The notes: generated by a model from the letters alone, not told the origin. 64,000 nt of DNA from Ensifer adhaerens (GCF_028993555.1 NZ_CP118610.1:1550001-1614000), one strand, 5' to 3'; counted from the first letter of the stretch, positions 49,498-58,818 are shown. Numbers and translations are program-made.

Positions 49498-50163
49498 ATG
49501 CGCGTTAAAGATGTAATGACGACGTCCGTCGTCAAATTGTCCCCTGACAACAGCGTCAGACAGGCAGCCCGCATCATGCTCGACAATCACATCAGCGGCC
49601 TCCCCGTCGTTGACGACGACGGCCGCCTGGTGGGCTTGATCAGCGAGGGCGATCTGATCCGTCGAACGGAGCTTGGCGGCGGCGTCCCGATTGTGGACGC
49701 GACGATGGGCGCCGAAGATCGGGCCAATGCCTATGTGCGGCGCTCCTCCTGGAGGGTCGGCGACGCAATGACGACCGATCCCCTTACAATCGATGAGGAT
49801 GCGTCCGTTGCGCGCGTGGCCGCGATAATGCACGAGCGCGGCATCAAGCGCATTCCCGTCCTGCGAAACAGTGTTCTGGTCGGCATTATCAGCCGCGCCG
49901 ACCTGTTGCAGGCGGTTTTGTCGGCGAAGCAGGACGAGACGGCCGCGGGCGACGAAGCCATCCGGCGCAGCATTCTCGTGCGCCTCGGCGAGAACACCGG
50001 CCTCGAAGGGCTGGACGTAAAGGTCGCCGTGACCGATGGCATCGTTCATCTCTGGGGCAATGTGGAGACCGCCGAGTGCCGGAGGGCGGCACGCATCGTT
50101 GCCGAAAATGTCCGCGGCGTTCGGGGCGTGGTTGAGCACTTCTCGGAACCATATCCACAATAG
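49498..50163 (+). CDS. Protein with two CBS domains and a BON domain
   Basis: A 221-residue protein. Two CBS repeats: [54 protein letters not shown] (residues 3-57) and [52 protein letters not shown] (about 87-138), which together bind adenine nucleotides. The C-terminal BON domain ([45 protein letters not shown]) may contact lipids or membranes. No signal peptide. Such proteins are common in stress or low-oxygen regulons of alphaproteobacteria. It precedes phosphoketolase with 211 bp between, which includes tandem palindromes. Confidence 0.92.
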   Translation: MRVKDVMTTSVVKLSPDNSVRQAARIMLDNHISGLPVVDDDGRLVGLISEGDLIRRTELGGGVPIVDATMGAEDRANAYVRRSSWRVGDAMTTDPLTIDEDASVARVAAIMHERGIKRIPVLRNSVLVGIISRADLLQAVLSAKQDETAAGDEAIRRSILVRLGENTGLEGLDVKVAVTDGIVHLWGNVETAECRRAARIVAENVRGVRGVVEHFSEPYPQ

Positions 50164-50175
50164 GCGCCTATTGAT

Positions 50176-50205
50176 CGTGTCGCGACACGCGGGTGTTCGC
50201 GACAC
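50176..50205 (+). promoter_or_regulatory. Tandem palindromes between the CBS-BON gene and phosphoketolase
   Basis: CGTGTCGCGACACG (50176-50189) is a perfect 14-bp palindrome, and GGTGTTCGCGACACC follows at about 50191-50205 with 5-bp arms. They share the core TCGCGACAC, suggesting a repeated operator; the pair could alternatively help end the CBS-BON transcript. No T run follows. Confidence 0.45.
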
Positions 50206-50374
50206 CGAATTAGCAAGACGATCCCAGCCGCTGTCGTTCGAAGACAGGCGTTCACCCATTCCGCCCGTCGCCGGCAAACAGCAGCAACCGCAACGAATTC
50301 AAAAGACCGCAGTGGCCTGCACGGACCCCAGGCCGGAGAAATCCAGGCAATGTCCTAATGATCGGGAGGTTCAG

Positions 50375-52837
50375 ATGGTTTCGCCTGAAACGGCATCGAC
50401 GAAAGAGACGGCATCCGGGAGCTCGCATTCGACAACGCCATTGTCAGCAGACGAACTTCGTCTGATGGACGCCTATTGGCGCGCTTCGAACTACCTTTCT
50501 GTCGGTCAGATCTATCTGCTCGACAATCCGCTCCTGCGCGAGCCGCTGAAGCGGGAACACATCAAACCGCGCCTGCTTGGCCACTGGGGCACCTCGCCCG
50601 GTCTCAACATGCTCTATGTGCATCTCAACCGCGTGATCAAGCGCGACGATCTCAATATGATCTATATCATCGGGCCGGGACACGGCGGCCCGTCGCTGGT
50701 GGCGCATGCCTATCTCGAAGGGACCTACACCGAGTTCTACCCGAACATTGCCGAAGACGCCGAGGGCATGCAGCGGCTCTTCAAGCAGTTCAGTTTTCCG
50801 GGCGGCATACCGAGCCACGTCGCGCCGGAAACGCCCGGCAGCATCCACGAGGGCGGCGAACTCGGCTATGCACTCAGCCACGCCTATGGTGCGGCCTTCG
50901 ATAATCCGGACCTTGTCGTCGCCTGCGTCGTCGGCGATGGCGAGGCCGAGACCGGGCCGCTTGCGACCGGCTGGCAGAGCAACAAGTTCCTGAACCCTGC
51001 CCGCGACGGCTGCGTGTTGCCGATCCTGCATTTGAACGGCTACAAGATCGCCAACCCCTGCTTCCTCGCCCGCATTCCGCGCGAGGAGTTGCAGAAGTTC
51101 TTCGAGGGCATGGGCTACAAGCCCTATTTCGTCGAAGGGCATGATCCGGCAAGCGTGCACCAGCAACTGGCCGGCGTGCTCGACACGGCGATGGCCGAGA
51201 TCCGGCGGATCTGGGACGATGCCCGTGTGAGGGGCAATCTGAAGCGGCCGGCCTGGCCGATGATCGTCTTCCGCACACCTAAGGGCTGGACCTGCCCTCC
51301 GGAGATCGACGGCAAGAAATGTGAAGACTACTGGCGGGCGCACCAGGTGCCCATGGGCGAGATGGACAAGCCTGAGCATATCCGCATCCTCGAGCAGTGG
51401 ATGAAGAGCTATCGCCCGGAGGAGCTTTTCAGCGCGGAAGGTCGGCTAAAGCCCGAGATCGCAGCGCTCGCCCCATCGGGGCGCCGTCGCATGAGCGACA
51501 ACCCGCACGCAAACGGCGGTCTGCTGCTGCGCGACCTGAAGATGCCGGCCTTCCGCGACTATGCCGTCGACGTCCCGCTTCCCGGCGCAACCACCGTGGA
51601 AGCCGCCCGCGTCATGGGCAAGTTCCTGCGCGATGTGATGAAATCCAACATGGACGCAAAGAACTTCCGCCTGTTCAGCCCCGACGAAAACAATTCCAAC
51701 CGCTGGCAGGACGTGCTGGAGGTCACCAATCGCTGCTACATGGCCGAGATCTATCCGGAGGACGATCACCTCGCACCGGATGGCCGCATCATGGAGGTGC
51801 TGAGCGAACACCAGTGCCAGGGCTGGCTCGAGGGCTATCTGCTCACCGGCCGCCACGGCTTCTTCTCCTGCTACGAAGCCTTCATCCACATCATCGATTC
51901 GATGTTCAACCAGCATGCCAAGTGGCTGAAGGTCTGCAACGAGATCCCCTGGCGCCGACCGGTTGCGTCGCTGAACTACTTCCTCAGTTCGCATGTCTGG
52001 CGGCAGGACCACAACGGCTTCAGCCATCAGGATCCCGGCTTCATCGATCACGTCGTCAACAAGAAGGCAGACGTCATCCGCGTCTACCTGCCGCCGGATG
52101 CCAACACACTGCTCTCCGTCACCGACCATTGCCTGCGCAGCCGCAACTACATCAACGTCGTCGTGGCCGGCAAACAGCCGGGGCCGCAATGGCTGACGAT
52201 GGAAGAGGCCGTGCGCCATTGCAGCATGGGCGTCAGCATCTGGGACTGGGCGAGCAACGATGCCAACAGCGAACCGGATGTCGTCATGGCCTGCTGCGGT
52301 GACGTTCCGACACTCGAAACGCTGGCCGCGGTCCAGCTGCTGCGCGAGCACCTCCCGGAAGTGAAGGTTCGGGTCGTCAATGTCGTCAACCTGATGAAGC
52401 TTCAGCCGGCGGAGGAACATCCCCACGGCCTCACGGACCGCGACTTCGATGGCATCTTCACCAGGGACAAGCCGATCATCTTCGCCTTCCACGGCTATCC
52501 GTGGCTGATCCATCGGCTCACCTACCGCCGCACCAACCACGACAACCTGCATGTTCGTGGCTACAAGGAGGAAGGCACGACGACGACGCCATTCGACATG
52601 GTGGTGCTCAACGAGCTCGATCGTTTCCATCTCGCCGGCGATGTCATCGACCGCCTGCCGCAACTCGGCGCCCGTGCCGCCTATTTCAAGCAGGCAATTC
52701 AAGCCAAGCTGATCGAGCATCGCGAATATATCGAGAAGCATGGCGACGACATGCCGCCGATCAGCGGCTGGAAATGGGGCGTTCAGGGCGCGCAACAGGC
52801 GAAGCCGAGGACGTCGACGGAGGGTGACAATGTGTAG
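50375..52837 (+). CDS. xfp: Xylulose-5-phosphate/fructose-6-phosphate phosphoketolase
   Basis: A thiamine-diphosphate enzyme that splits xylulose-5-P or fructose-6-P with phosphate into acetyl phosphate plus glyceraldehyde-3-P or erythrose-4-P. The 820-residue protein is normal length: [59 protein letters not shown], the cofactor motif [24 protein letters not shown], and [19 protein letters not shown] and [11 protein letters not shown] further on. ATG 50375 is chosen for GGGAGGTTCAG just upstream; the open frame further upstream overlaps the CBS-BON gene. No acetate kinase or phosphotransacetylase gene is in the window. Confidence 0.96.
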   Translation: MVSPETASTKETASGSSHSTTPLSADELRLMDAYWRASNYLSVGQIYLLDNPLLREPLKREHIKPRLLGHWGTSPGLNMLYVHLNRVIKRDDLNMIYIIGPGHGGPSLVAHAYLEGTYTEFYPNIAEDAEGMQRLFKQFSFPGGIPSHVAPETPGSIHEGGELGYALSHAYGAAFDNPDLVVACVVGDGEAETGPLATGWQSNKFLNPARDGCVLPILHLNGYKIANPCFLARIPREELQKFFEGMGYKPYFVEGHDPASVHQQLAGVLDTAMAEIRRIWDDARVRGNLKRPAWPMIVFRTPKGWTCPPEIDGKKCEDYWRAHQVPMGEMDKPEHIRILEQWMKSYRPEELFSAEGRLKPEIAALAPSGRRRMSDNPHANGGLLLRDLKMPAFRDYAVDVPLPGATTVEAARVMGKFLRDVMKSNMDAKNFRLFSPDENNSNRWQDVLEVTNRCYMAEIYPEDDHLAPDGRIMEVLSEHQCQGWLEGYLLTGRHGFFSCYEAFIHIIDSMFNQHAKWLKVCNEIPWRRPVASLNYFLSSHVWRQDHNGFSHQDPGFIDHVVNKKADVIRVYLPPDANTLLSVTDHCLRSRNYINVVVAGKQPGPQWLTMEEAVRHCSMGVSIWDWASNDANSEPDVVMACCGDVPTLETLAAVQLLREHLPEVKVRVVNVVNLMKLQPAEEHPHGLTDRDFDGIFTRDKPIIFAFHGYPWLIHRLTYRRTNHDNLHVRGYKEEGTTTTPFDMVVLNELDRFHLAGDVIDRLPQLGARAAYFKQAIQAKLIEHREYIEKHGDDMPPISGWKWGVQGAQQAKPRTSTEGDNV

Positions 52838-52927
52838 TCGGATCGTGCCGGATTGAGGACCTTGCTCTGATCACCCGATCGCGCTCGCGAGCCGCTCCGG
52901 GAGGAGCGTCTCGTTCACATTCGGTGA

Positions 52928-54280
52928 ATGAACACCCGTCGTAATCGCAGCTGGCTCGCCATGTCGGAATTGTTGTCGACAGATACCGAACTCAACTGGA
53001 TGCCGACCGAGCAGGATCTTGCCCGGCTCCAGTTCACGACGCTTCTCTACTATCTGCATTGCACCAATCCCGACAACGGCCTGGTGCGCGACAAGACGCA
53101 GGAAGATGCGCCGGCAAGTATCGCGGCGATCGGCATGGCGCTCGCGACGATACCCGTGCTTGTCGAGCGGGGCATTGTCATTCGCAAGTTCGCCGCGAAG
53201 ATCGCGCGTCGGCGGCTGCAGTTTCTTCTGCAATGCCCGCAAGGGCCGGAGCCGGATGCCTCCGGCTACAGGGGCTTCTTTTATCACTTCCTTGACATCG
53301 AGACCGGCAGGCGCGTTTGGGAATGCGAATTGTCGACGATCGACTCCGCCTTCCTTTTCGCTGGCGCGCTGACGGTGGCCGCCTATTTTGATGGCGATAC
53401 GGCGGACGAAGTCGAAATTCGGCGCTCGGCGAATGCGCTCTATGAGCGTGCCGACTGGAACTGGGCCTGCGATCATGGACTTACGCTGACCCATGGCTGG
53501 CGTCCGGAGAGCGGCTTCATTCCCTATCGCTGGCGCGGCTACGACGAAGGCCTGCTTCTCTACATACTCGGCCTCGGCTCGCCGACCCATCCGCTGCCGG
53601 TGGAAGCCTACGCCGCCTATACCGAAAGCTACGACTGGCGGAACCTTTATGGTCGCGAGCTGCTCTACTCGGGCCCTCTGTTCACGCACCAGTTGTCGCA
53701 TATGTGGATCGATTTCCGCGGGATCCGCGACCATTTCATGCGCGAGCACAATAGCGACTACTTCCAGAACAGCCGGCATGCGACATTCGTCCAGCAGGAA
53801 TACGCCATCCGCAATCCGCTGAATTTCGTCGGCTATGGCGAGCATTGCTGGGGCTTCACGGCGAGCGACGGGCCAGGCTGGACCAAGGGCACCGTGAACG
53901 GCAGAGAAAGGGAATTTTTCGATTATCTCGCCCGCGGCGCGCCCTTCGGCCCGGATGACGGAACCGTATCGCCCTGGGCCGTCGTCGCTTCTCTGCCGTT
54001 TGCGCCGGAGATCGTCATCCCAACGGTCTGGAACTGCGGCCGCATGAAGCTCGGCATGACCAGGCTCTATGGCTTCAGGCCGTCCTTTAACCGAAGCTTT
54101 CCGGTGGAAGGAAGCGAGGCCGGCTGGTGGGTCAGCCCCTACCACTTCGGCATCGATCAGGGCCCGGTGGTCCTGATGATCGAAAACTACCGAACCGGCC
54201 TGCTGTGGAACATCATGCGCCGGTGCGCGCCGATCGTGGTGGGTTTGAGGCGAGCAGGTTTTTCCGGCGGCTGGCTCTGA
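52928..54280 (+). CDS. PF10091 'glycoamylase'-like protein, possible beta-1,2-glucan hydrolase
   Basis: A 450-residue protein of the putative glycoamylase family (PF10091), an (alpha/alpha)6-barrel group that includes GH144 endo-beta-1,2-glucanases and the tail of cyclic glucan synthase. Family stretches: TTLLYYLHCTNPDNGLVRDKT, STIDSAFLFAGALTVAAYFDGD, DHGLTLTHGWRPESGFIPYRWRGYDEGLLLYILGLGSPTHPLP, PLFTHQLSHMWIDFRGIRD, YGEHCWGFTASDGPG and GFRPSFN. I see no signal peptide at the N-terminus (MNTRRNRSWLAMSELL), which would place it in the cytoplasm unless the start is wrong. The ribosome-binding site is weak. The ABC-type protein gene starts 26 bp after it, so they are likely one operon. Beta-1,2-glucan as substrate is inference; rhizobia make that polymer. 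Confidence 0.8.
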   Translation: MNTRRNRSWLAMSELLSTDTELNWMPTEQDLARLQFTTLLYYLHCTNPDNGLVRDKTQEDAPASIAAIGMALATIPVLVERGIVIRKFAAKIARRRLQFLLQCPQGPEPDASGYRGFFYHFLDIETGRRVWECELSTIDSAFLFAGALTVAAYFDGDTADEVEIRRSANALYERADWNWACDHGLTLTHGWRPESGFIPYRWRGYDEGLLLYILGLGSPTHPLPVEAYAAYTESYDWRNLYGRELLYSGPLFTHQLSHMWIDFRGIRDHFMREHNSDYFQNSRHATFVQQEYAIRNPLNFVGYGEHCWGFTASDGPGWTKGTVNGREREFFDYLARGAPFGPDDGTVSPWAVVASLPFAPEIVIPTVWNCGRMKLGMTRLYGFRPSFNRSFPVEGSEAGWWVSPYHFGIDQGPVVLMIENYRTGLLWNIMRRCAPIVVGLRRAGFSGGWL

Positions 54281-54306
54281 GGGCCAAACCAGCAAAAGGT
54301 ATTCTG

Positions 54307-55980
54307 ATGGACAGCCAGCCAGTGCCGATCCGAACGACCGCACTTCGTTTTGCACGAGCTGTCCGCATCTTTCTGTTCTCCGAAGTCGGCGGCCGGGCCA
54401 GGTGGATGTTTGCCGGGCTCATGGCGCTGCTCTTCGGCTTGAACGGCCTCAACGTCGTCAACAACTACGTCGGCCGCAATTTCATGACTGCGATCGCCGA
54501 GCGCCAGATGGATGAGTTCATTCGGCAGGCGGTTTTTTACGTCTGTGTGTTTGTAGTTCTCACCGTTACGGGCGTGATTGCACGCTTTGTCGAAGAACGG
54601 CTGGCGTTGCTCTGGCGCGAATTTCTGACGAGGCGCGCCGTCGGTCTCTATCTGGAGGATGAGGCCTACTACCGCCTGGAGGTCTCGGGGACCCTGACGC
54701 ACCCGGACCAGCGGATTTCCGAGGATATCCAGGCATTCACGGTTACCACCCTCTCCTACATCATCATGCTCTTCAGCAGCACGCTGACCGTGGTGACGTT
54801 CTCAGGCGTGCTTTGGTCCATAAGCCCGCTGCTGTTTGTCGTCGCCGTGCTCTATGCGGCCTGCGGCTCCTACATGACGATCGTCTTGGGGCGCCCACTC
54901 ATCGGCTTGAATTACGAACGGCTCGACAAGGAGGCGAGCTTCCGGTCCAGCCTCATGCATGTGCGCGAGAACGCCGAGTCGGTGATGGTGACGAATGTTG
55001 AAGGTCAGCAAAAAGCGCGATTGATGCAGCGCCTCGATGATCTGATCGGCAACATCCTCACCATTACCGCCGTCAATCGGAACCTGGCGTATTTTACGAG
55101 CGGCTACAATTGGATGATCCAGATCATCCCGGACCTGATCATTGCTCCGGCTTTCATGCGCGGGGAAATCGAATTCGGAGTGATCACGCAATCAGGCGCA
55201 GCCTTTGCCATGCTCGTGGGCGCGTTCTCCTTGATCGTCCGGCAATTCAATTCGATCTCGAACTTCGCCGTCGTTGTTTCCCGGTTGAGTTCCTTGCTGG
55301 AGGCCATTGAAAAGAGCCGGGCAAACGGTGGGGCCGGCATCGAGCTGGTCAAACAAGAGGGCGATCTGGTGTTCGATCACGTGACGTTGGGCTCGGCGGG
55401 CGGCCACGCACTGTTGCACGATCTGTCGATATCGATTCCGCAGGGGGCACCGGTGCTGATTTCCGGACCACACGCGGCTGCGGGCGCCGCGCTCTTCAAG
55501 GCGAGTGCCGGAATTCCGACCGCCGGCGCCGGGCGGATCCTACGCCCGAACGACGTGATGTTTCTTCCGCAGCGCCCCTACCTGCCGCCGGCTTCGCTTC
55601 GGCAGTTTCTTCTGCCTTCGGATAACCCGGGCGACATCTCCGATAGTCGAATGATCGAGGTCGTGCGAAGCGTTGGTCTCGACGGACTTGTTCACGACGC
55701 GCTCGGGCTGGAGAAGGAACAGGACCGGGAAATGTCCTTGGGCGAGCAGCAGCTCCTGGCTGTCGCCAAGGCCCTTCTTGCCAGGCCGCGATATGTCTTT
55801 CTTGACCGGCTTGAAGCGACCCTCGGGCATGAGACGTTCCGGAAAGCTCTGAGCCTGCTTGCCGAGAATTCGATCACCTGCATCAACAACGGCGAAGAGG
55901 GCGATGCGCGTGATCTTTACGAAGCGATCCTGGATTGCCAGGAGGATGGGCGCTGGACATGGACCCATGGCCAAACATGA
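54307..55980 (+). CDS. SbmA/YddA-type ABC protein with degenerate ATPase domain
   Basis: A 557-residue protein: membrane domain of the ABC_membrane_2 type (residues 25-345; ALLFGLNGLNVVNNYVGRNFMTAIAERQMDEFIRQA, EDIQAFTVTTLSYIIMLFSS, GAFSLIVRQFNSISNFAVVVSRL) fused to an ABC nucleotide-binding domain (about 360-557). The membrane part resembles SbmA/BacA, YddA and the mycobacterial B12/peptide importer Rv1819c. The ATPase half has lost key residues: Walker A reads GPHAAAGAALFK (no GKS/T, about 387-398), Walker B is YVFLDRLEATLG (Arg in place of the catalytic Glu, about 501), and the H-loop reads CINNGEEG. The signature SLGEQQ is kept. ATP-driven transport is therefore doubtful. AAAGG precedes ATG 54307. 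Co-transcribed with the glycoamylase gene. Confidence 0.85.
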   Translation: MDSQPVPIRTTALRFARAVRIFLFSEVGGRARWMFAGLMALLFGLNGLNVVNNYVGRNFMTAIAERQMDEFIRQAVFYVCVFVVLTVTGVIARFVEERLALLWREFLTRRAVGLYLEDEAYYRLEVSGTLTHPDQRISEDIQAFTVTTLSYIIMLFSSTLTVVTFSGVLWSISPLLFVVAVLYAACGSYMTIVLGRPLIGLNYERLDKEASFRSSLMHVRENAESVMVTNVEGQQKARLMQRLDDLIGNILTITAVNRNLAYFTSGYNWMIQIIPDLIIAPAFMRGEIEFGVITQSGAAFAMLVGAFSLIVRQFNSISNFAVVVSRLSSLLEAIEKSRANGGAGIELVKQEGDLVFDHVTLGSAGGHALLHDLSISIPQGAPVLISGPHAAAGAALFKASAGIPTAGAGRILRPNDVMFLPQRPYLPPASLRQFLLPSDNPGDISDSRMIEVVRSVGLDGLVHDALGLEKEQDREMSLGEQQLLAVAKALLARPRYVFLDRLEATLGHETFRKALSLLAENSITCINNGEEGDARDLYEAILDCQEDGRWTWTHGQT

Positions 55981-56154
55981 TAGTCCCGGGCCGTTTCCTC
56001 AAGCGATGCATGCCAAGCGTGATGCAACAATGGCTGCCACCCGCCGGCCACTTCGAGCCTGTGAAGTGCCGGGATATCTAGGCTAGTCCAAACTCTTCCT
56101 TCAGGCGAAGGTTCGGCCCGGACCAGCCAAATGATCGATGGAAAACGATCGCTG

Positions 56155-56280
56155 TTACCGGGGCGCGACGATGCCCTGGTAGTAGTCGCCGTCACCGCCA
56201 ACATAGCGCGGACCACCGCCCCCGGTCTGCGAGCAAGCGGCCAGGGTGGTGAGTGCGAGCAGCAATACGATCGTTCTCAT
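56155..56280 (-). CDS. Very small lipoprotein (41 aa)
   Basis: A 41-residue frame starting MRTIVLLLALTTLAACSQTG: a short signal with lipobox LAAC (Cys16), then a Gly/Tyr-rich mature part of 26 residues (GGGGPRYVGGDGDYYQGIVAPR). AAAGGAA lies 8 bases before the ATG. It should be lipidated and kept in the inner or outer membrane. I do not recognise a family; small lipoproteins of this kind are often missed by annotation. Confidence 0.7.
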   Translation of the reverse strand: MRTIVLLLALTTLAACSQTGGGGPRYVGGDGDYYQGIVAPR

Positions 56281-56496
56281 GAAGTCGGTTCCTTTCGGGC
56301 CTTAACGGCGCTATGTCCTTGAGACTAGTGGATATATAGGGACTGGCCTGCAGGACAAGCGGCATCTGGTCGGTGGTATAACAAAACACTTGATCGTTGA
56401 AGATGTAAATTGTGCTGGCGACCACCTGGCCGCTCGCGCACCTGGGATTTCCATGGATGAACGTGATTTTTGGTCAATGCTCGATGAGCGCGCGGG

Positions 56497-56739
56497 CTAG
56501 ATCGGCTGTTGCTTGTTCCCCTGCTCCCGCTCCTGCCAGTATCTGAGACGAAGCCGCGGCGCGATGATCCAGGCGACGAACGGCGTCGTGACAAAGCAGG
56601 CAACCACCAGCGCCGGGATCGAATATTTGGCGTTGTCGGCGAGAACCGGGACTGACAAAACCGTCACGATGCCGATCCCGAATAGAATGGCATTGATCAT
56701 AAGGCCGACCATGATGGCGAGTTGCAGGCGGACGGACAT
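56497..56739 (-). CDS. Small two-helix membrane protein (80 aa)
   Basis: An 80-residue protein with two predicted helices: LQLAIMVGLMINAILFGIGIVTVLSVPVL (residues 5-33) and IPALVVACFVTTPFVAWIIAP (about 41-61), and a basic C-terminal tail RLRLRYWQEREQGNKQQPI. GGGGAGG precedes ATG 56739. No family name comes to mind, but the well-formed start and topology support a real gene of unknown function. Confidence 0.7.
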   Translation of the reverse strand: MSVRLQLAIMVGLMINAILFGIGIVTVLSVPVLADNAKYSIPALVVACFVTTPFVAWIIAPRLRLRYWQEREQGNKQQPI

Positions 56740-56953
56740 TTCGACCTCCCCGAGCTTCGAGGCAAATACCCCGAACAAAACTTCCCGACTTCGATTGTAT
56801 CAGAGATCGCGAATTCGCGAAATGGTCGAAGGAGCAGAGCCGCAACGGCCACGCCGGCGACAATGCGTCACGCGTGGTGCGCCGCCCCTGTCGCACACGA
56901 AAATCCGCCCTATGCTCTTAGGCGAGTGATTGAGGACGCCTGAGGGAGACCGC

Positions 56954-57874
56954 ATGACGAGCCCATACGAAACGCTTGGCGTCAGCCGCGAAGCGACACA
57001 AAAGGACATCCAGAGCGCCTATCGCAAGCTCGCCAAGAAATTGCACCCGGATCTAAACCCGGGAGACAAAGGGGCGGAGGACCGCTTCAAGGCGGTTTCA
57101 GCGGCCTACGCCCTCCTCAGCGACGAGGAAAAGCGCGGCAAATACGATCGCGGCGAAATTGACGAGACGGGCGCGGAGACCGCACCCCGCCACTACTACC
57201 GCGACTATGCCTCGTCCGGAGATGCCGCAGGACGTTACGAGAGCGCACATGGGTTCTCGGATTTCGCGGACACGGACGATATTTTCTCGAGTTTCTTTTC
57301 GCGGCGCAGCGGCGGTCAGCAGCAACGCCAGCGCGGGCGCGATCAGCACTTTTCCATGGAGATCAGCTTTCTGGATGCGGCCAACGGCACCAAGACCGAA
57401 ATCAGCCTGCCGGGCGGCGGACCGGCGCTCGATCTCACCATCCCGGCCGGCACGCGCGACGGCCAGACGCTGCGGCTGCGTGGCAAGGGGGAGCCCGGCT
57501 TCAATGGCGCGCCAGCCGGCGATGCGCTGATCGATATCCGCGTCAGGCCGCATCCTCTGTTTGCAGCCGATGGTGACGACGTGCGCTACGAGCTGCCGAT
57601 CTCACTCAGCGAAGCGGTGCTCGGCGGCAAGATCCGTGTCCCGACGATCGACGGCGCCGTCAATGTCACGATCCCGCCGCACTCCAACACCGGCAAGACG
57701 TTGCGCTTGAAGGGCAAGGGTCTGCACAAGTCAGGCGGCGGCCATGGCGATGCCTATGTCAGCCTGAAGATCGTGCTGCCGCATAGCCCCGATCCGGCGC
57801 TGTCGGCCTTCGTTGAAAGCTGGACGGCCGGAAAGACGGAAGACCCGCGCAAAGGCATGGGAGGCCAAGCATGA
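56954..57874 (+). CDS. cbpA: DnaJ-class co-chaperone CbpA (curved DNA-binding protein)
   Basis: A 306-residue type II J-protein. J domain at residues 2-70 (SPYETLGVSREATQKDIQSAYRKLAKKLHPDLNPGDKGAEDRFKAVSAAYALLSDEEKRGKYDRG) with the HPD motif that triggers DnaK ATPase; then a Gly/Arg-poor linker and two C-terminal substrate-binding domains (FSMEISFLDAANGTKTEISLPGG, LRLRGKGEPGFNGAPAGDALIDIRVRPHPLF, KTLRLKGKGLHKSGGGHGDAYVSLKIV). No zinc finger, as expected for CbpA. GAGGGAGACCGC precedes ATG 56954. Its stop overlaps the cbpM start (ATGA), so the two are translationally coupled. Confidence 0.92.
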   Translation: MTSPYETLGVSREATQKDIQSAYRKLAKKLHPDLNPGDKGAEDRFKAVSAAYALLSDEEKRGKYDRGEIDETGAETAPRHYYRDYASSGDAAGRYESAHGFSDFADTDDIFSSFFSRRSGGQQQRQRGRDQHFSMEISFLDAANGTKTEISLPGGGPALDLTIPAGTRDGQTLRLRGKGEPGFNGAPAGDALIDIRVRPHPLFAADGDDVRYELPISLSEAVLGGKIRVPTIDGAVNVTIPPHSNTGKTLRLKGKGLHKSGGGHGDAYVSLKIVLPHSPDPALSAFVESWTAGKTEDPRKGMGGQA

Positions 57875-58185
57875 ACGACCGTGAATTCTGCGAACACCTC
57901 GAGATCGAGGTCAAGGTCCTGCGCATCTGGGTCGAACAGCGCTGGCTGATGCCACGAGAGGCGGAAGCAGGTTGGCTTTTCGAAGAAGCTGACCTTGCCC
58001 GCGCCCGCCTGATCCAGGATCTGACGGGTCCTATGGGTGTCAATGATGACGGTGTCGACGTCGCCATGCGGTTGCTCGACCAGATCCACGGGTTGCGCGG
58101 CCGCCTCGCCGTGCTGATGAGCGCCATTCGATCCCAGGACCCGGAGGTTCAAAGGCTCATTCTGTCGAGGGTTGAGGACGAATAG
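57871..58185 (+). CDS. cbpM: Chaperone modulator CbpM
   Basis: A 104-residue MerR-like helical protein that binds the J domain of CbpA and inhibits its chaperone and DNA-binding activity. Sequence: EFCEHLEIEVKVLRIWVEQRWLMPREAEAGWLFEEADLARARLIQDLTGPMGVNDDGVDVAMRLLDQIHGLRGRLAVLMSAI. It starts within the cbpA stop codon, which fixes the operon and likely 1:1 expression. Its last 37 bp overlap the convergent NTF2-like gene. Confidence 0.92.
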   Translation: MNDREFCEHLEIEVKVLRIWVEQRWLMPREAEAGWLFEEADLARARLIQDLTGPMGVNDDGVDVAMRLLDQIHGLRGRLAVLMSAIRSQDPEVQRLILSRVEDE

Positions 58186-58610
58186 TCTCTCTCCCGAGTG
58201 TCCAGTAGCCCGATCGTCTCGGCGACGAACAAGGTGTCGACGAACTCCGTCAGGTCGACGATCCGGCCGTCACGGAACGTGAACTTGTCGATGATTTCGG
58301 TCCGTTGTCGGGTTTGCGATGGAATGAAGCAGATGACGCCGGCGCGGTGGACGACGATGGTTTCGCCGTCAGCGTAAGCGCCGACCATTTCCATCTCGCT
58401 CAGGTCCCAGTTCTCCACGAGGGCCTGGAAACTGCTGCGCACCGTTTCCGGTGTGTTGACCGCGAGCGCCATCGTGCCGAGCCTGCCGTTTCCGACGATG
58501 CGGAAGCTGAAGTCCGGGTGGAGTTGCGCCATCATGGTGTCGAGATCGTTGACATTGCGGGCGAGATAGAGTGCGCGCACGCTGGTTTCCAACACGCTTC
58601 GCTCGGTCAT
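58149..58610 (-). CDS. NTF2/SnoaL-like protein
   Basis: A 153-residue cone-fold protein of the SnoaL-like group: LETSVRALYLARNVNDLDTMMAQLHPDFSFRIVGNGRLGTMALAVNTPETVRSSFQALVENW then EMEMVGAYADGETIVVHRAGVICF and TEIIDKFTFRDGRIVDLTEFVDTLFVAETIG. The pocket could bind a small hydrophobic ligand; no reaction is known. The last 15 residues (ERDYSSSTLDRMSL and neighbours) lie in the region overlapping cbpM on the other strand and are not family-like, so the 3' end may have drifted into cbpM. Confidence 0.8.
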   Translation of the reverse strand: MTERSVLETSVRALYLARNVNDLDTMMAQLHPDFSFRIVGNGRLGTMALAVNTPETVRSSFQALVENWDLSEMEMVGAYADGETIVVHRAGVICFIPSQTRQRTEIIDKFTFRDGRIVDLTEFVDTLFVAETIGLLDTRERDYSSSTLDRMSL

Positions 58611-58741
58611 GTGAAGCCTCCCATTTTCTATCTGGGCGAGTGTGCGTGAATTTTAGAAATGCCGCAAGTAAAGCTTGGCGTGTCGGGGTTCTTTCGCCGA
58701 AAATGCCGCAAATCCGGCCGTCCGTAGGATTTTACTAAAAG

Positions 58742-58767
58742 GCAGGCGCCGGCTTTTACGCGCCTGC
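58742..58767 (+). other. Hairpin upstream of the acidic small protein
   Basis: GCAGGCGC (58742-58749) pairs perfectly with GCGCCTGC (58760-58767) around a 10-nt loop. It is 51 bp before the next start and could be in that gene's leader. No T run. Confidence 0.4.
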
Positions 58768-58818
58768 AAGTGGAGTTGAGCGACAAGGAAGTTTGAACAA
58801 CGGCAAGGCAGGAAAGAC

